A stretch of DNA of 64,000 nucleotides from Methyloversatilis sp. (GTDB lineage: Bacteria > Pseudomonadota > Gammaproteobacteria > Burkholderiales > Rhodocyclaceae), in NCBI RefSeq assembly GCF_030698125.1, contig NZ_JAUYNV010000051.1, positions 47,486 to 111,485 on the forward strand. The letters run 5' to 3'. This document shows positions 51,015 to 60,389 of the stretch, one piece after another (position 1 is the stretch's first letter; each line of letters opens with the position of its first letter). The translations under genes and the position numbers were made by a program. The notes under the pieces were generated by a model. It ran no database searches and had not been told where the DNA came from. It saw only the letters and a program-made list of their open reading frames with translations.

Positions 51015-51992
51015 ATGCTCAAGAACGCCACGCTACGCCAGCTCTCTGCGCTGCACGCGGTCGCCCGTCTGGGCAGCGTGTCGCGCGCAGCCAGCGAAAT
51101 CCACCTGACCCAGCCGGCGGTGTCGATACAGCTCAAGCTGCTGGAAGAGTCGGCCGGTACGCCGCTGCTGGAGCGCGATGGTCGTGGCATCCGCCTGACC
51201 GGTGCCGGCGAGTTGATGGCCGACTACGCGGCGCGCATTCTCGACCTGTGGCGCGAGGTGGGCGACGAAATGGCTGCCTATCGGGGCGTCGTGTCGCGCC
51301 GGCTGCGCATCGGCGTGGTCACCACTGCCGAGTACCTGGTGCCGCGCATGCTGGTGGTGTTCGCGCGCGAACAGCCGAATGTCGAGGTCAAGCTCAAGGT
51401 GGGCAACCGCGACGAGATCGTGCGCCTGCTGACCACGCAGGAGGTCGATCTGGTCATCATGGGCCGGCCGCCGAAGGACTTGAAGACGGTGGCCACGCCG
51501 TTCGCTCGCCACACCATGGCTTTCGTTGCCGCGCCCACGCACCCGTTGATGGCGCGCAAGCGGCTGGCGCTGCGCGACCTGGCGAAGGAGGACCTGCTGG
51601 TGCGCGAACGCGGCTCCGGCACGCGCACCACGCTGGAACAGCTGTTTCGCGAGGCCGACCTGAACCTGCGCATCGGTTCCGAGCTATCCAGCAACGAGGC
51701 GATCAAACAGATGTGCGCCGCCGGTTTCGGCCTTGCGTTCATGTCGCAACACATCTGTCGTCACGAGCTTGAATCGGGCGAACTGGCACTGCTGCCGGTG
51801 GCCGACAACCCGATCGAGCGCGAGTGGTACGTGATCCGGCTGGCGTCGCGCCAGCTCACCGGTATCGGCGAGGAATTCGAGCGCTTCCTGATCGATCACG
51901 GCCAGCAACACATCCAGGACCAGTTGTTGCGCCCGCCGGAAACGACCCTGTCGATGAAGGTGTGTGCGGCGGGGAACGGGGTGACGACGTAG
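51015..51992 (+). CDS. cbbR: LysR-type regulator CbbR
   Basis: 325 aa. N-terminal winged helix LRQLSALHAVARLGSVSRAASEIHLTQPAVSIQLKLLEESAGTPLLERDGRGIRLTGAGELM. The periplasmic-binding-like effector domain follows (IGVVTTAEYLVPRMLVVFAREQPNVEVKLKVGNR). Divergent from cbbL, the classic position of CbbR, which activates the cbb operon in response to metabolites. ATG 51015 has AGGAGA 7 bp upstream; a TTG two codons earlier is less likely. Confidence 0.95.
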   Translation: MLKNATLRQLSALHAVARLGSVSRAASEIHLTQPAVSIQLKLLEESAGTPLLERDGRGIRLTGAGELMADYAARILDLWREVGDEMAAYRGVVSRRLRIGVVTTAEYLVPRMLVVFAREQPNVEVKLKVGNRDEIVRLLTTQEVDLVIMGRPPKDLKTVATPFARHTMAFVAAPTHPLMARKRLALRDLAKEDLLVRERGSGTRTTLEQLFREADLNLRIGSELSSNEAIKQMCAAGFGLAFMSQHICRHELESGELALLPVADNPIEREWYVIRLASRQLTGIGEEFERFLIDHGQQHIQDQLLRPPETTLSMKVCAAGNGVTT

Positions 51993-52009
51993 CGGGTTTC
52001 GGGGGTGGT

Positions 52010-52210
52010 GTTGGGCATCGCTGCGCTCACCCCAACCTACGTCGGAGCAACGCGGGCACCCCGCCAATCCCCGACATGGCCCGTCACCCGCGCCCCGCCG
52101 CCACACCCCCCGTAGGTTGGGGTGAGCGCAGCGATGCCCAACCGGGTCATCACCCGCGCCCCCAGCACCACACTCTCCCGTAGGTTGGGGTGAGCGCAGC
52201 GATGCCCAAC
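52010..52210. repeat. Three copies of a 31-bp repeat
   Basis: Copies at 52010-52040 (inverted), 52112-52142 and 52180-52210 (direct) share GTAGGTTGGGGTGAGCGCAG followed by CGATGCCCAAC. The first and second face each other, so the transcript can form a long hairpin just after cbbR. It is a dispersed intergenic repeat rather than a gene. Confidence 0.9.
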
Positions 52211-52867
52211 ACCCGGCCCCCGCAGGAGCGCCGAGGCGATCCTGTCCGGCCCTGCGACCGCTCCTGCCCTTCTGCGGCCTGGTTACCGGCCGGCGCCCCA
52301 CCGCGCCCATGTCGACCGTAGCGCTGCCCGCGGCGACGACCGTCGATTTCTCGTTGCAGACCCGCGTGCGCACGCGCCATAAAAAATTGAACGTCCCTCA
52401 CCACACCCATGGACGGACTGCGTCTGTGGTTCCGGGCGCCGTCCGTTGTCGGGACATGTGCGGACGCCGGACGGGGCTTCGACACCGCAATCGCCTGAGG
52501 GGCAGATTCCTGTGACGACCGCCGGAGCTTCGGAGCTCCGCAGGATCTGTCGATGAAAGATGGCTTTCCGATATCCAGTGGAAAGCGGCAGATGTGCTTC
52601 CACTCCGGTTTGACGACGCCTCCGCTCCGGCATCTCTCCAGGCATGTCTTTTTCGATACAGAACAAGGCTTTGATCTGTATCAATATTTTTGTTGCAGCG
52701 CAGTAGAACAGACTGGCCCGCAACTTGTTAGTCCTCACCACCCACCCGTGCGAATCGAGGGTTCGTCCGAGGTGTTTCGAGGCCCGTCGGCACACGGCTC
52801 GCCGGCAACAGGGTGAGCGGCGCGGCAACAGGCCCCAGACAACAAGAATCACAGGAGAGAGACCAGG
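52211..52867 (+). promoter_or_regulatory. hup operon upstream region with sigma-54-like element
   Basis: No gene supported in 657 bp. TGGCCCGCAACTTGTT at 52714-52729 fits the -24/-12 sigma-54 pattern TGGCACG-N4-TTGCW except at two positions (one in each box). Uptake hydrogenase promoters in related bacteria are often sigma-54 dependent. The surrounding 25 bp match 50951-50975 upstream of cbbR at about 21 of 25 positions by eye. The hupS start has AGGAGA upstream. Confidence 0.45.
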
Positions 52868-53959
52868 ATGGAAACCTTCTATGAGGTGATGCGCCGGCAG
52901 GGCATTTCGCGCCGCAGCTTTCTCAAGTACTGCTCACTGACCGCCACGTCGCTGGGGCTTGGCCCGGCCTTCGTGCCGCAGATCGCGCACGCGATGGAAA
53001 CAAAACCGCGCACGCCGGTGCTGTGGCTGCACGGGCTGGAATGCACCTGTTGTTCCGAATCCTTCATCCGCTCGGCGCATCCGCTGGCGAAGGACGTGGT
53101 GCTGTCGATGATTTCGCTCGACTACGACGACACGCTGATGGCCGCCGCAGGGCACCAGGCCGAAGCGATCCTCGAAGAAATCATGACCAAGTACAAGGGC
53201 AACTACATCCTGGCGGTCGAGGGCAACCCGCCGCTGAACCAGGACGGCATGAGCTGCATCATCGGCGGCAAGCCCTTCATCGATCAGCTCAAGCACGTGG
53301 CGAAAGATGCCAAGGCCATCATCAGCTGGGGCAGCTGCGCGAGCTGGGGCTGCGTGCAGGCGGCCAAGCCGAACCCGACCCAGGCCACGCCGGTGCACAA
53401 GGTCATCTTCGACAAGCCCATCATCAAGGTGCCGGGCTGCCCGCCGATCGCCGAGGTGATGACCGGCGTCATCACCTACATGCTCACCTTCGACCGCATT
53501 CCCGAACTGGACCGCCAGGGCCGGCCGAAGATGTTCTACAGCCAGCGCATCCACGACAAGTGCTACCGCCGCCCGCACTTCGACGCCGGCCAGTTCGTCG
53601 AGGCCTGGGACGACGAATCCGCACGCAAGGGCTACTGCCTCTACAAGGTCGGCTGCAAGGGCCCGACCACCTACAACGCCTGCTCCACGGTGATGTGGAA
53701 CGAGGGCACCAGCTTCCCGATCAAGGCCGGTCACGGCTGCATCGGTTGCTCGGAAGACGGCTTCTGGGACAAGGGCTCGTTCTACGACCGCCTGACCGAC
53801 ATCCACGCCTTCGGCATCGAGGCCAACGCCGACCAGATCGGTGGCACCGCCGCCGGTGTGGTGGGCGCGGCGGTGGCGGCGCACGCCGCCATCTCGGTGG
53901 CCAAGCGTGCCCGCGACAACGCGCGCAAGCCCGACGCCTCCACGCCCGCCAACCACTGA
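52868..53959 (+). CDS. hupS: [NiFe] uptake hydrogenase small subunit
   Basis: 363 aa. Electron-transfer subunit with three iron-sulfur clusters, exported folded with the large subunit. A Tat signal [18 protein letters not shown] is at residues 15-33. Proximal cluster ligands start with [14 protein letters not shown] and continue with [13 protein letters not shown] and VPGCPPIAE. The medial/distal ligands are in [35 protein letters not shown] and [17 protein letters not shown]-terminal hydrophobic anchor ([20 protein letters not shown]) fixes it in the membrane. The motif ECTCCS carries the extra Cys typical of O2-tolerant group 1 enzymes. Confidence 0.97.
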   Translation: METFYEVMRRQGISRRSFLKYCSLTATSLGLGPAFVPQIAHAMETKPRTPVLWLHGLECTCCSESFIRSAHPLAKDVVLSMISLDYDDTLMAAAGHQAEAILEEIMTKYKGNYILAVEGNPPLNQDGMSCIIGGKPFIDQLKHVAKDAKAIISWGSCASWGCVQAAKPNPTQATPVHKVIFDKPIIKVPGCPPIAEVMTGVITYMLTFDRIPELDRQGRPKMFYSQRIHDKCYRRPHFDAGQFVEAWDDESARKGYCLYKVGCKGPTTYNACSTVMWNEGTSFPIKAGHGCIGCSEDGFWDKGSFYDRLTDIHAFGIEANADQIGGTAAGVVGAAVAAHAAISVAKRARDNARKPDASTPANH

Positions 53960-53979
53960 CACGACCGAGGAACAAGAAC

Positions 53980-55839
53980 ATGGGTGCTTACGAAACTCAA
54001 GGCTTTCGCATGGACAACACCGGCCGGCGCATCGTCGTCGACCCGGTGACCCGCATCGAGGGCCACATGCGCTGCGAGGTCAACCTCGACAGCAACAACG
54101 TGATCCGCAACGCCGTCTCCACCGGCACCATGTGGCGCGGGCTGGAGGTGATCCTCAAGGGCCGCGACCCGCGCGATGCCTGGGCGTTCGTGGAACGCAT
54201 CTGCGGCGTGTGCACCGGTTGCCACGCGCTGGCCTCGGTGCGCGCGGTGGAAGACGCGCTGGACATCCGCATCCCGCTCAACGCGCACCTGATCCGCGAG
54301 ATGATGGCCAAGACGCTGCAGGTGCACGACCACGCGGTGCACTTCTATCACCTGCACGCGCTCGACTGGGTGGACGTGGTCTCGTGCCTGAAGGCCGACC
54401 CGAAGAAGACCAGCGAGCTGCAGCAGATGGTCTCGCCATCGCACCCGCTGTCCTCGCCGGGCTATTTCCGCGACGTGCAGAACCGGCTGAAGAAGTTCGT
54501 CGAGAGCGGCCAGCTCGGCCCGTTCGCCAACGGCTACTGGGGCTCCAAGGCCTACGTGCTGCCGCCCGAGGCCAACCTGATGGCCGTGACCCACTACCTG
54601 GAGGCGCTGGACCTGCAGAAGGAATGGGTCAAGGTGCACACCATCTTCGGTGGCAAGAACCCGCACCCCAACTACCTGGTGGGCGGCGTTCCCTGCGCCA
54701 TCAACATCGACGGCGACGGCGCCGCCGGCGCCCCGATCAACATGGAGCGGCTGAACTTCGTGCAGTCCCGCATCCAGGAAATGATCGACTTCAACAACAA
54801 CGTCTACGTGCCCGACGTGCTCGCCATCGGCACCATCTACAAGCAGGCCGGCTGGCTTTACGGTGGTGGCCTCTCGGCCACCAACGTGGCCGACTACGGC
54901 ACCTACGAGAAGGTGCCCTACGACCACAGCACGCACCAGCTGCCCGGTGGCGTCATCCTCGATGGCAACTGGAACAAGATCCACGAGATCGACCCGCGCG
55001 ACCCCGAGCAGGTGCAGGAGTTCGTGACCCACAGCTGGTACAAGTACGGCGACGACACCCAGGGCCTGCACCCCTGGGACGGCGTGACCGAGGCGAACTA
55101 CAAGCCCGAGGGCCCCAACTTCAAGGGCACGCGCACGAAGATCGAGCAGCTCGACGAATCGGCCAAGTACTCGTGGATCAAGTCGCCGCGCTGGCGTGGC
55201 CACGCGGTCGAGGTCGGGCCGCTGTCGCGCTACATCCTGGGCTACGCCCACGCCACGCAGGGCAACAAGCACTGCCAGCGCGTCAAGCAGCAGGTGGACG
55301 AGGCCGCGGTCGCCATCAACAGCGGCATTCCCAAGGCGCTCGGCCTGCCCGAGACGCAGTACAGCGCCAAGCAGCTGCTGCCCACCACCATCGGCCGCAC
55401 CCTGGCGCGCGCGCTGGAGAGCCAGTACGCCGCCGAGATGATGATGGACGACTTCAAGCAGCTGGTCGCCAACATCAAGGGCGGCGACAGCAGCACTGCC
55501 AACATCGAGAAGTGGGACCCCGCCACCTGGCCGAAAGAGGCCAAGGGCGTGGGCACGGTGGCCGCGCCGCGCGGCATGCTGGGCCACTGGATCCGCATCA
55601 AGGACGGCCGCATCGAGAACTACCAGTGCGTGGTGCCCACCACCTGGAACGGCTCGCCGCGCGACCACAAGGGCCAGATCGGCGCCTTCGAGGCCTCGCT
55701 CATGAACACCCCCATGGTCAACCCCGAGCAGCCACTGGAGATCCTGCGCACCCTGCACAGCTTCGATCCCTGCCTGGCCTGCTCGACCCATGTGATGAGC
55801 GAAGACGGCCAGGAAATGAGCCGCGTGACCGTGCGCTGA
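53980..55839 (+). CDS. hupL: [NiFe] uptake hydrogenase large subunit
   Basis: 619 aa. Binds the NiFe(CN)2CO centre and splits H2. The N-terminal nickel motif is [25 protein letters not shown] and the C-terminal motif is [12 protein letters not shown], followed by [13 protein letters not shown], the peptide removed by HupD. ATG 53980 has GAGGA upstream and gives [32 protein letters not shown] much longer open frame reaching back to 53023 runs antiphase through hupS and is rejected. Confidence 0.97.
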   Translation: MGAYETQGFRMDNTGRRIVVDPVTRIEGHMRCEVNLDSNNVIRNAVSTGTMWRGLEVILKGRDPRDAWAFVERICGVCTGCHALASVRAVEDALDIRIPLNAHLIREMMAKTLQVHDHAVHFYHLHALDWVDVVSCLKADPKKTSELQQMVSPSHPLSSPGYFRDVQNRLKKFVESGQLGPFANGYWGSKAYVLPPEANLMAVTHYLEALDLQKEWVKVHTIFGGKNPHPNYLVGGVPCAINIDGDGAAGAPINMERLNFVQSRIQEMIDFNNNVYVPDVLAIGTIYKQAGWLYGGGLSATNVADYGTYEKVPYDHSTHQLPGGVILDGNWNKIHEIDPRDPEQVQEFVTHSWYKYGDDTQGLHPWDGVTEANYKPEGPNFKGTRTKIEQLDESAKYSWIKSPRWRGHAVEVGPLSRYILGYAHATQGNKHCQRVKQQVDEAAVAINSGIPKALGLPETQYSAKQLLPTTIGRTLARALESQYAAEMMMDDFKQLVANIKGGDSSTANIEKWDPATWPKEAKGVGTVAAPRGMLGHWIRIKDGRIENYQCVVPTTWNGSPRDHKGQIGAFEASLMNTPMVNPEQPLEILRTLHSFDPCLACSTHVMSEDGQEMSRVTVR

Positions 55840-55880
55840 CGAGCGCGCTGACCCAGCCCCACAACACAAGGAGAACCTCC

Positions 55881-56495
55881 ATGCACGACAAGCGCAAGAC
55901 GACGCGCGGCCTGATCGCCGCCACCCTGCTGGCCGGCCTGGCCAGCGCCGCGCAGGCCCACACCGGCCACGGCACCAGCAGCCTGTTCGAAGGCCTGGTG
56001 CACCCGTTCGGTCTCGACCACCTGCTGGCCATGGTGGCCGTGGGCGTGTGGTCGGTCTCGGCCCTGCCCGCGGGCAAGGCCTGGTGGGGGCCGGCCACCT
56101 TCCTGCTGGCGCTGGTGGCGAGCGCCGCGCTCGGCACGCTGGGTCTCGGCCTGCCCTACCTCGAACACGGCGTGGCGCTCTCGGTGGTGCGGTTCGGCCT
56201 GATGCTGGTGCTCGCGCGCCGGCCCCTGCCGGCCGCGCTGGGCCTGGGCCTGGGCCTGGTGGCCGCCGCTGCGTCGCTGCACGGCCTGGCCCACGGCGCC
56301 GAAACGCCCGCGGGCGGCTTTGCTGGCTACGCGGCGGGCTTCCTGCTGACCACGGCCGCGCTGCACACCGGCGGCGTGCTCGCTGGCCTGGGCCTGCGGC
56401 GCTGGCTCGCGCAGCGCAGCGCCTGGGCGCTCGGCGGCATGGGCACGGCGCTGGGCGCCGCCGGCATCCACCTGTTCGGGCAGCTGGCGGCCTGA
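55881..56495 (+). CDS. hupE: HupE/UreJ-family membrane protein
   Basis: 204 aa. A signal peptide (LIAATLLAGLASAAQA) is followed by HTGHGTSSLFEGLVHPFGLDHLLAMVAVGVWS, the HPxGxDHxLAM signature of HupE/UreJ, and about six hydrophobic segments. The family is thought to transport nickel into the cell, supplying the hydrogenase. AAGGAG lies 7 bp before the ATG. Placing hupE between hupL and hupC is less usual than the R. leguminosarum order hupSLCDE. Confidence 0.92.
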   Translation: MHDKRKTTRGLIAATLLAGLASAAQAHTGHGTSSLFEGLVHPFGLDHLLAMVAVGVWSVSALPAGKAWWGPATFLLALVASAALGTLGLGLPYLEHGVALSVVRFGLMLVLARRPLPAALGLGLGLVAAAASLHGLAHGAETPAGGFAGYAAGFLLTTAALHTGGVLAGLGLRRWLAQRSAWALGGMGTALGAAGIHLFGQLAA

Positions 56496-56535
56496 GCGCC
56501 GGCCACCACCACCCGGTACCACCCAGGAGGCCACC

Positions 56536-57264
56536 ATGTCCACATCCCATCCCTCACTCGTCCGCGCGCCCGCGACGGACGACAGCGCTGTGCAGCACGG
56601 CCAGACCATCAAGTCGGTCTATGTGTACGAGGCGCCGGTGCGCATCTGGCACTGGATCAACGCGCTGGCCATCACCGTGCTGGCCATCACCGGCTACTTC
56701 ATCGGCGTGCCGTTGCCCACGCAGCCCGGCGAGGCCAGCGCCAACTACCTCATGGGCTACATCCGCTTCGCCCACTTCGCCGCTGGCTACCTGCTGGCCG
56801 TGGGCATCGCGGGGCGCGCCTACTGGGCGCTGGTGGGCAACCACCACGCGCGCGAGCTGTTCTGGGTGCCGGTGTTCCAGAAGGCCTACTGGGCCGAGTT
56901 GTTCGCCATGCTCAAGTGGTACGCCTTCATTTCCGCGCGGCCCGGCCGCTATGTGGGCCACAACCCGCTGGCGCGCCTGGCCATGTTCAGCGGCTTCCTC
57001 ATGATCACGCTGTTCATGATCGTCACCGGCTTCGCGCTGTATGGTGAAGGCGCGCAGATGGGTTCGTGGCAGGAGCGCCTGTTCGGCTGGGTGATCCCGC
57101 TGTTCGGCCAGAGCCAGGACGTGCACACCTGGCACCGCATGGGCCTGTGGGCGATGGTGCTGTTCGTCATCCTGCACGTCTACGCCGCCATCCGCGAGGA
57201 CATCATGGGCCGCCAGAGCATCGTGAGCACCATGATCTCGGGCTACCGGACTTTCAAGGACTGA
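56536..57264 (+). CDS. hupC: Ni/Fe-hydrogenase b-type cytochrome
   Basis: 242 aa. Membrane anchor and electron acceptor that passes electrons from HupS to quinone. Four transmembrane helices with haem ligands: RIWHWINALAITVLAITGYFIG, RFAHFAAGYLLAVGIAGRAYWAL, and VHTWHRMGLWAMVLFVILHVYAAIRED. The C-terminal DIMGRQSIVSTMISGYRTFKD is characteristic of the HupC/HoxZ family. CAGGAGG precedes the ATG. Confidence 0.96.
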   Translation: MSTSHPSLVRAPATDDSAVQHGQTIKSVYVYEAPVRIWHWINALAITVLAITGYFIGVPLPTQPGEASANYLMGYIRFAHFAAGYLLAVGIAGRAYWALVGNHHARELFWVPVFQKAYWAELFAMLKWYAFISARPGRYVGHNPLARLAMFSGFLMITLFMIVTGFALYGEGAQMGSWQERLFGWVIPLFGQSQDVHTWHRMGLWAMVLFVILHVYAAIREDIMGRQSIVSTMISGYRTFKD

Positions 57265-57296
57265 CCCGCCGCGGTCGCTTCCTGAAAAAACGAACC

Positions 57297-57644
57297 ATGT
57301 CCGGCCGCCTCCCCGCCCGCCTGCACGCCGCCGCACCGGCCCTGCCGCCGATGGGCGTGCCGCTGCGCCTGCCCACGCACCCGGGGCGCCTGCTGGCGCG
57401 CACCTGCCTGGCGCCGCTCTCGCTCAACCAGAGCGAGGCGGCGCGGCTGCTGGGCATGTCGCGCCGCCGCCTGCACGAGCTGGTGCATGGCCAGCGCGCG
57501 ATGTCGACCGACACCGCCATCCGCTGCGCGCGCCTGTTCCGCATCGATGCCGGCTTCTGGCTCGCGCAGCAGGCCGCGTGGGACAGCTTCCACACCTGGA
57601 AGCGCCTGTGCGCCGTGGCGCGCACGGCCCCGCTCCAGCCCTGA
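57297..57644 (+). CDS. HigA-type HTH antitoxin-like protein within the hup operon
   Basis: 115 aa. Matches the HigA addiction-module family: LPTHPGRLLARTCLAPLSLNQSEAARLLGMSRRRLHELVHGQRAMSTDTAIRCARLFRIDAGFWLAQQAAWD, aligning with the usual HPGEVL...LGVSR..LS.LLNG...IS..MA.RLAK..G....FWLNLQ. No HigB-like toxin is next to it. It lies 32 bp after hupC and 25 bp before hupD, so it is part of the operon. It may have been recruited as a regulator; this is inference. Confidence 0.88.
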   Translation: MSGRLPARLHAAAPALPPMGVPLRLPTHPGRLLARTCLAPLSLNQSEAARLLGMSRRRLHELVHGQRAMSTDTAIRCARLFRIDAGFWLAQQAAWDSFHTWKRLCAVARTAPLQP

Positions 57645-57669
57645 ACCCTTTTTGACAGGTCGCACCCCC

Positions 57670-58338
57670 ATGAGCCGCACCTCGCCCGAAACCCGCTGTC
57701 ACCCCGGTGGTGACAGCACGTCCGCGCCGTCCATCTGTGTGCTCGGCATCGGCAACCTGCTGTGGGCCGACGAAGGTTTCGGCGTGCGCTGTGTCGAGGC
57801 GCTGCAGCAGCGCCACGAGTTCGCGCCCCAGGTGTCGCTGGTGGACGGCGGCACGCAGGGCCTGTACCTGATCCAGCACGTGCAGTCGGCCGACCGCCTG
57901 CTGATCTTCGACGCCATCGACTACGGCCTCGAGCCCGGCACCCTCAAGCTCGTGCGCGACGACGACGTGCCGCGCTTCATGGGCGCGAAGAAGATGAGCC
58001 TGCACCAGACCGGTTTCCAGGAGGTGCTGTCGCTGGCCCAGCTCACCGGCCAGTACCCGGCGCAGGTGCTGCTGATCGGCTGCCAGCCGCAGGAACTCGA
58101 CGACTACGGCGGCAGCCTGCGCCCGGTCGTCAAGGCCGCGATGGACGAGGCGCTGGCCCTGGGCGTGGCGGAGATCGCGCGCTGGGGCGGCCAGCCGGTG
58201 CCGCGCCGCCAGCCGCTGCGCGGGCGCGAGACCGTCACCATGGACGAGCTCGCGCTCGCCGCGTACGAAACCCTGCGCCCGGCGCCCGAAGCGGCCTGCC
58301 GCGAGGGCGACGAACGCTTCTTTCCCAAGGCAGCCTGA
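57670..58338 (+). CDS. hupD: Hydrogenase maturation endopeptidase HupD
   Basis: 222 aa. Cleaves the C-terminal tail of HupL after nickel insertion. Family motifs: SICVLGIGNLLWADEGFGVRCVEAL (GxGNxLxxDEGxG with the nickel-sensing Glu), LVDGGTQGLYLIQHVQSADRLLIFDAID (second acidic ligand), SLHQTGFQEVL (His ligand), and LLIGCQPQELDDYGGSLRP. It is longer than usual at both termini, with an N-terminal SPETRCHPGGDSTSA extension and a C-terminal tail. Confidence 0.95.
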   Translation: MSRTSPETRCHPGGDSTSAPSICVLGIGNLLWADEGFGVRCVEALQQRHEFAPQVSLVDGGTQGLYLIQHVQSADRLLIFDAIDYGLEPGTLKLVRDDDVPRFMGAKKMSLHQTGFQEVLSLAQLTGQYPAQVLLIGCQPQELDDYGGSLRPVVKAAMDEALALGVAEIARWGGQPVPRRQPLRGRETVTMDELALAAYETLRPAPEAACREGDERFFPKAA

Positions 58339-58370
58339 CATGCAAGGCCCCCACGTTCACTTCGTTCACT

Positions 58371-58396
58371 GCCCCCCGAGGGGGCGCTCAGCGCCC
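58371..58396. repeat. Overlapping palindromes between hupD and hupF
   Basis: GCCCCC-CGA-GGGGGC (58371-58385) overlaps GGGCGC-TCA-GCGCCC (58382-58396), preceded by ttcacttcgttcact. The whole block resembles a dispersed intergenic palindrome that I associate with Comamonadaceae genomes, and differs from the REP families in the cbb region. It would form alternative hairpins in the hup transcript. Confidence 0.7.
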
Positions 58397-58421
58397 TTCG
58401 GGCGGCCGGGCGGGCGCTGAC

Positions 58422-58727
58422 ATGTGCATCGGCATCCCCATGCAGGTCGGCGCGGTCGAACCCGGCCACGCCGTGTGCGAGGGCCGGGGCGAGCGCCGGC
58501 GCGTGAGCACCGCGCTGGTCGGCGCGGTCGCGCCGGGCGACTGGCTGCTGGTGTTCCTCGTCGATGCGCGCGAGCGCATCGACGCCGCACGCGCCACCGA
58601 AGTCAACGCCGCGCTCGACCTCGTGCTCGGCGCCATGCAGGGCCGCGGCGCCGATGGCGACGCCGGCTTCGCCCTGCCGTCGCGCATGAGCGCGCAGCAG
58701 CTGCGGCAACTCGCCACCGGCCGCTGA
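58422..58727 (+). CDS. hupF: HypC/HupF hydrogenase assembly chaperone
   Basis: 101 aa. Begins MCIGIPMQVGAVEPGHAVCEG, with the essential N-terminal Cys2 of HypC-family chaperones, followed by VSTALVGAVAPGDWLLVFLVDARERID. HupF works on the large subunit of membrane hydrogenases under oxygen; HypC delivers the Fe(CN)2CO unit. The longer C-terminal tail and its position in the hup set favour HupF over HypC. Confidence 0.93.
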   Translation: MCIGIPMQVGAVEPGHAVCEGRGERRRVSTALVGAVAPGDWLLVFLVDARERIDAARATEVNAALDLVLGAMQGRGADGDAGFALPSRMSAQQLRQLATGR

Positions 58728-58750
58728 ACCCCTTTTTTCCAGGAGACCCC

Positions 58751-59248
58751 ATGACCACCGACACCCCGATCCGGCCGCTGGCCGTCACCCCGCCCAGCAC
58801 CGACCCCGCGCCTCCGCTGGTGATGCGCCTGGCGCGCGACTTCGGCGCCGACTGGGTCGACGAGACCAGCGTGAGCGAATGGACCGCCCGCGAGGGCAAC
58901 CGCGTGGTGCTGCTCGCCGGCGACGCGGTGCGCTTTCCCGAAGGCCAGGACGTGGCCGCCGTGCTGCCGGAGCTCATGAAGGTGTTCCCTGGCCGCTTCG
59001 AGGTGGCCGTGGTGCCGCGCGACAGCGAGGACGCGGTGGCGCGCCGCTACGGCTCGCAGCGCTGGCCCTCGCTGCTGTTTTTCCGCAGCGGCCAGTACGT
59101 GACCGCGATCGCCGGCATGCAGGACTGGGACGTCTACCTGCAGGGCGTGGACGCGGCGCTGCGCATGCCGCCCTCGCGCCCTCCCACCATCGGCATTCCG
59201 GTCGTCAGCAACGGCAAGCCGGCCGACAGCAGCGGCGGCTGCCACTGA
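58751..59248 (+). CDS. hupG: HupG/HyaE thioredoxin-like chaperone
   Basis: 165 aa. HyaE/HoxO family: thioredoxin fold without the CxxC, seen as EGNRVVLLAGDAVRFPEGQDVAAVLPELMKVFPGRFEVAVVPRDSEDAVARRYGSQRWPSLLFFRSGQYVTAIAGMQDW. Thought to bind the Tat signal of the small subunit during maturation. AGGAGA precedes the start. Located between hupF and hupH as in R. leguminosarum. Confidence 0.93.
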   Translation: MTTDTPIRPLAVTPPSTDPAPPLVMRLARDFGADWVDETSVSEWTAREGNRVVLLAGDAVRFPEGQDVAAVLPELMKVFPGRFEVAVVPRDSEDAVARRYGSQRWPSLLFFRSGQYVTAIAGMQDWDVYLQGVDAALRMPPSRPPTIGIPVVSNGKPADSSGGCH

Positions 59249-59271
59249 AACCCGTCAACCGAGGAACCCTC

Positions 59272-60150
59272 ATGAAAGAATTTCCGATCCCGCTCGTGGC
59301 CCTGGGCCCCGGCACGCACACCGAAGACGAATCGCTCGACTACCTGCCCTTGCCCAAGGACATGGACACCTACCGCCCGCCGGTGCTGCCCGAGCCCGAG
59401 GAACTGGTCGGGCTGGACCAGGCGCGCGACGCGCTGCAGCAGGTGCTGGCGCTGCTCGAACGCGGCGCCGAGGGCGGTGCGCCCGGCATGGTGGCGCTGG
59501 GCCTGCTCGCGCCGCGCGATTTCCGCATCATCAACCAGGTGCTGGGCGAAGGCGAGGCCAGCGCCATCGTGCAACTGGGCGCGGGCAACCTGGAGGTGCG
59601 CGTGCAGGAAGCCGTGTACGCCGGCGTCTGGCGCCTGATGACCTGGCGCCACGAGGAAGGCCGCGACAGCGTGCTGGTGGACGACGCGATCGAGGTCGGC
59701 CCGGTGCCCTCGCTGTTCGCCGCCACCGCCGCCGAAGACGTGTGGGCGGCCTACCCGCTGTGGCAGGGCGCGCTGCCGCCCAATGTGCAGAACGCGCCGC
59801 TGCTGGTCGATGAAATCCGCGACCAGGTGTCGCGCTGGCAGGTCGGGCAGGTCTCGCACGTGGTCAACCTCACGCTGCTGCCGGTCACGCCGGAGGACAT
59901 CGGCTTCCTCGACCACCAGCTCGGCACCGGCCGCGTGCTGATGCTCTCGCGCGGTTATGGCAACTGCCGCATCTCCAACACGCGCTTGCCGAACTGCTGG
60001 CGCGTGGTGTACTACAACTCCATGGACAAGGTCATCCTCAACACGGTCGAGGTGGTGGACATGCCCGAAGTGGCCATGGCCGCACCGGAAGACCTGCGCG
60101 ATTCGCACGAGCGGTTGCGCGAGGTGATGGCCTGGCTGGAGGCCACATGA
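59272..60150 (+). CDS. hupH: HupH/HyaF hydrogenase expression protein
   Basis: 292 aa. HyaF/HoxQ family, needed for small-subunit maturation. Recognisable segments: LLERGAEGGAPGMVALGLLAPRDFRIINQVLGEGEASAIVQ, QEAVYAGVWRLM, LLVDEIRDQVSRWQ and LMLSRGYGNCRISNTRLPNCWRVVYYNSMDKVILNTVEVVDMPEVA. The last block holds the conserved Cys residues. The stop overlaps the rubredoxin start as ATGA. Confidence 0.95.
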   Translation: MKEFPIPLVALGPGTHTEDESLDYLPLPKDMDTYRPPVLPEPEELVGLDQARDALQQVLALLERGAEGGAPGMVALGLLAPRDFRIINQVLGEGEASAIVQLGAGNLEVRVQEAVYAGVWRLMTWRHEEGRDSVLVDDAIEVGPVPSLFAATAAEDVWAAYPLWQGALPPNVQNAPLLVDEIRDQVSRWQVGQVSHVVNLTLLPVTPEDIGFLDHQLGTGRVLMLSRGYGNCRISNTRLPNCWRVVYYNSMDKVILNTVEVVDMPEVAMAAPEDLRDSHERLREVMAWLEAT

Positions 60151-60389
60151 GTGTCGATCACTTCGAGGGCTTCGAAGGTTCCTACCTCGGCAACCGCGAG
60201 GTGCTGCGGCCGGATTCGCGCCTCGAATGCAAGATCTGCTGGTGGGTCTACGACCCGGCGCTGGGCGACCCGCAGTGGCAGATCGCGCCCGGCACGCCGT
60301 TCGCCGACCTGCCGTCGCACTGGCGTTGCCCCAACTGCGACTGCGAGCCCGACCAGTTCCTGCTTTTGCCGGAGGAGGGCGCCACATGA
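60147..60389 (+). CDS. hupI: Rubredoxin HupI
   Basis: 80 aa. Rubredoxin with four Cys ligands in ECKICWWVYDPALGDPQWQIAPGTPFADLPSHWRCPNCDCEPDQF (CxxC and CPxC). The N-terminal extension of about 25 residues (FEGFEGSYLGNRE) is usual for HupI/HoxR. It acts in assembly or protection of hydrogenase iron-sulfur clusters under oxygen. ATGA overlaps link it with hupH and hupJ. Confidence 0.96.
   Translation: MSVDHFEGFEGSYLGNREVLRPDSRLECKICWWVYDPALGDPQWQIAPGTPFADLPSHWRCPNCDCEPDQFLLLPEEGAT

Noticed and set aside
52309..52816. Small open frames upstream of hupS on both strands
   Set aside because: No ribosome binding sites, no recognisable sequence, and they overlap one another and the candidate promoter.
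53023..53979. Upstream extension of hupL to a 938-residue protein
   Set aside because: The extension runs in another frame through hupS and reads as Arg/Gly-rich nonsense; the HupL family start and a good ribosome binding site are at 53980.
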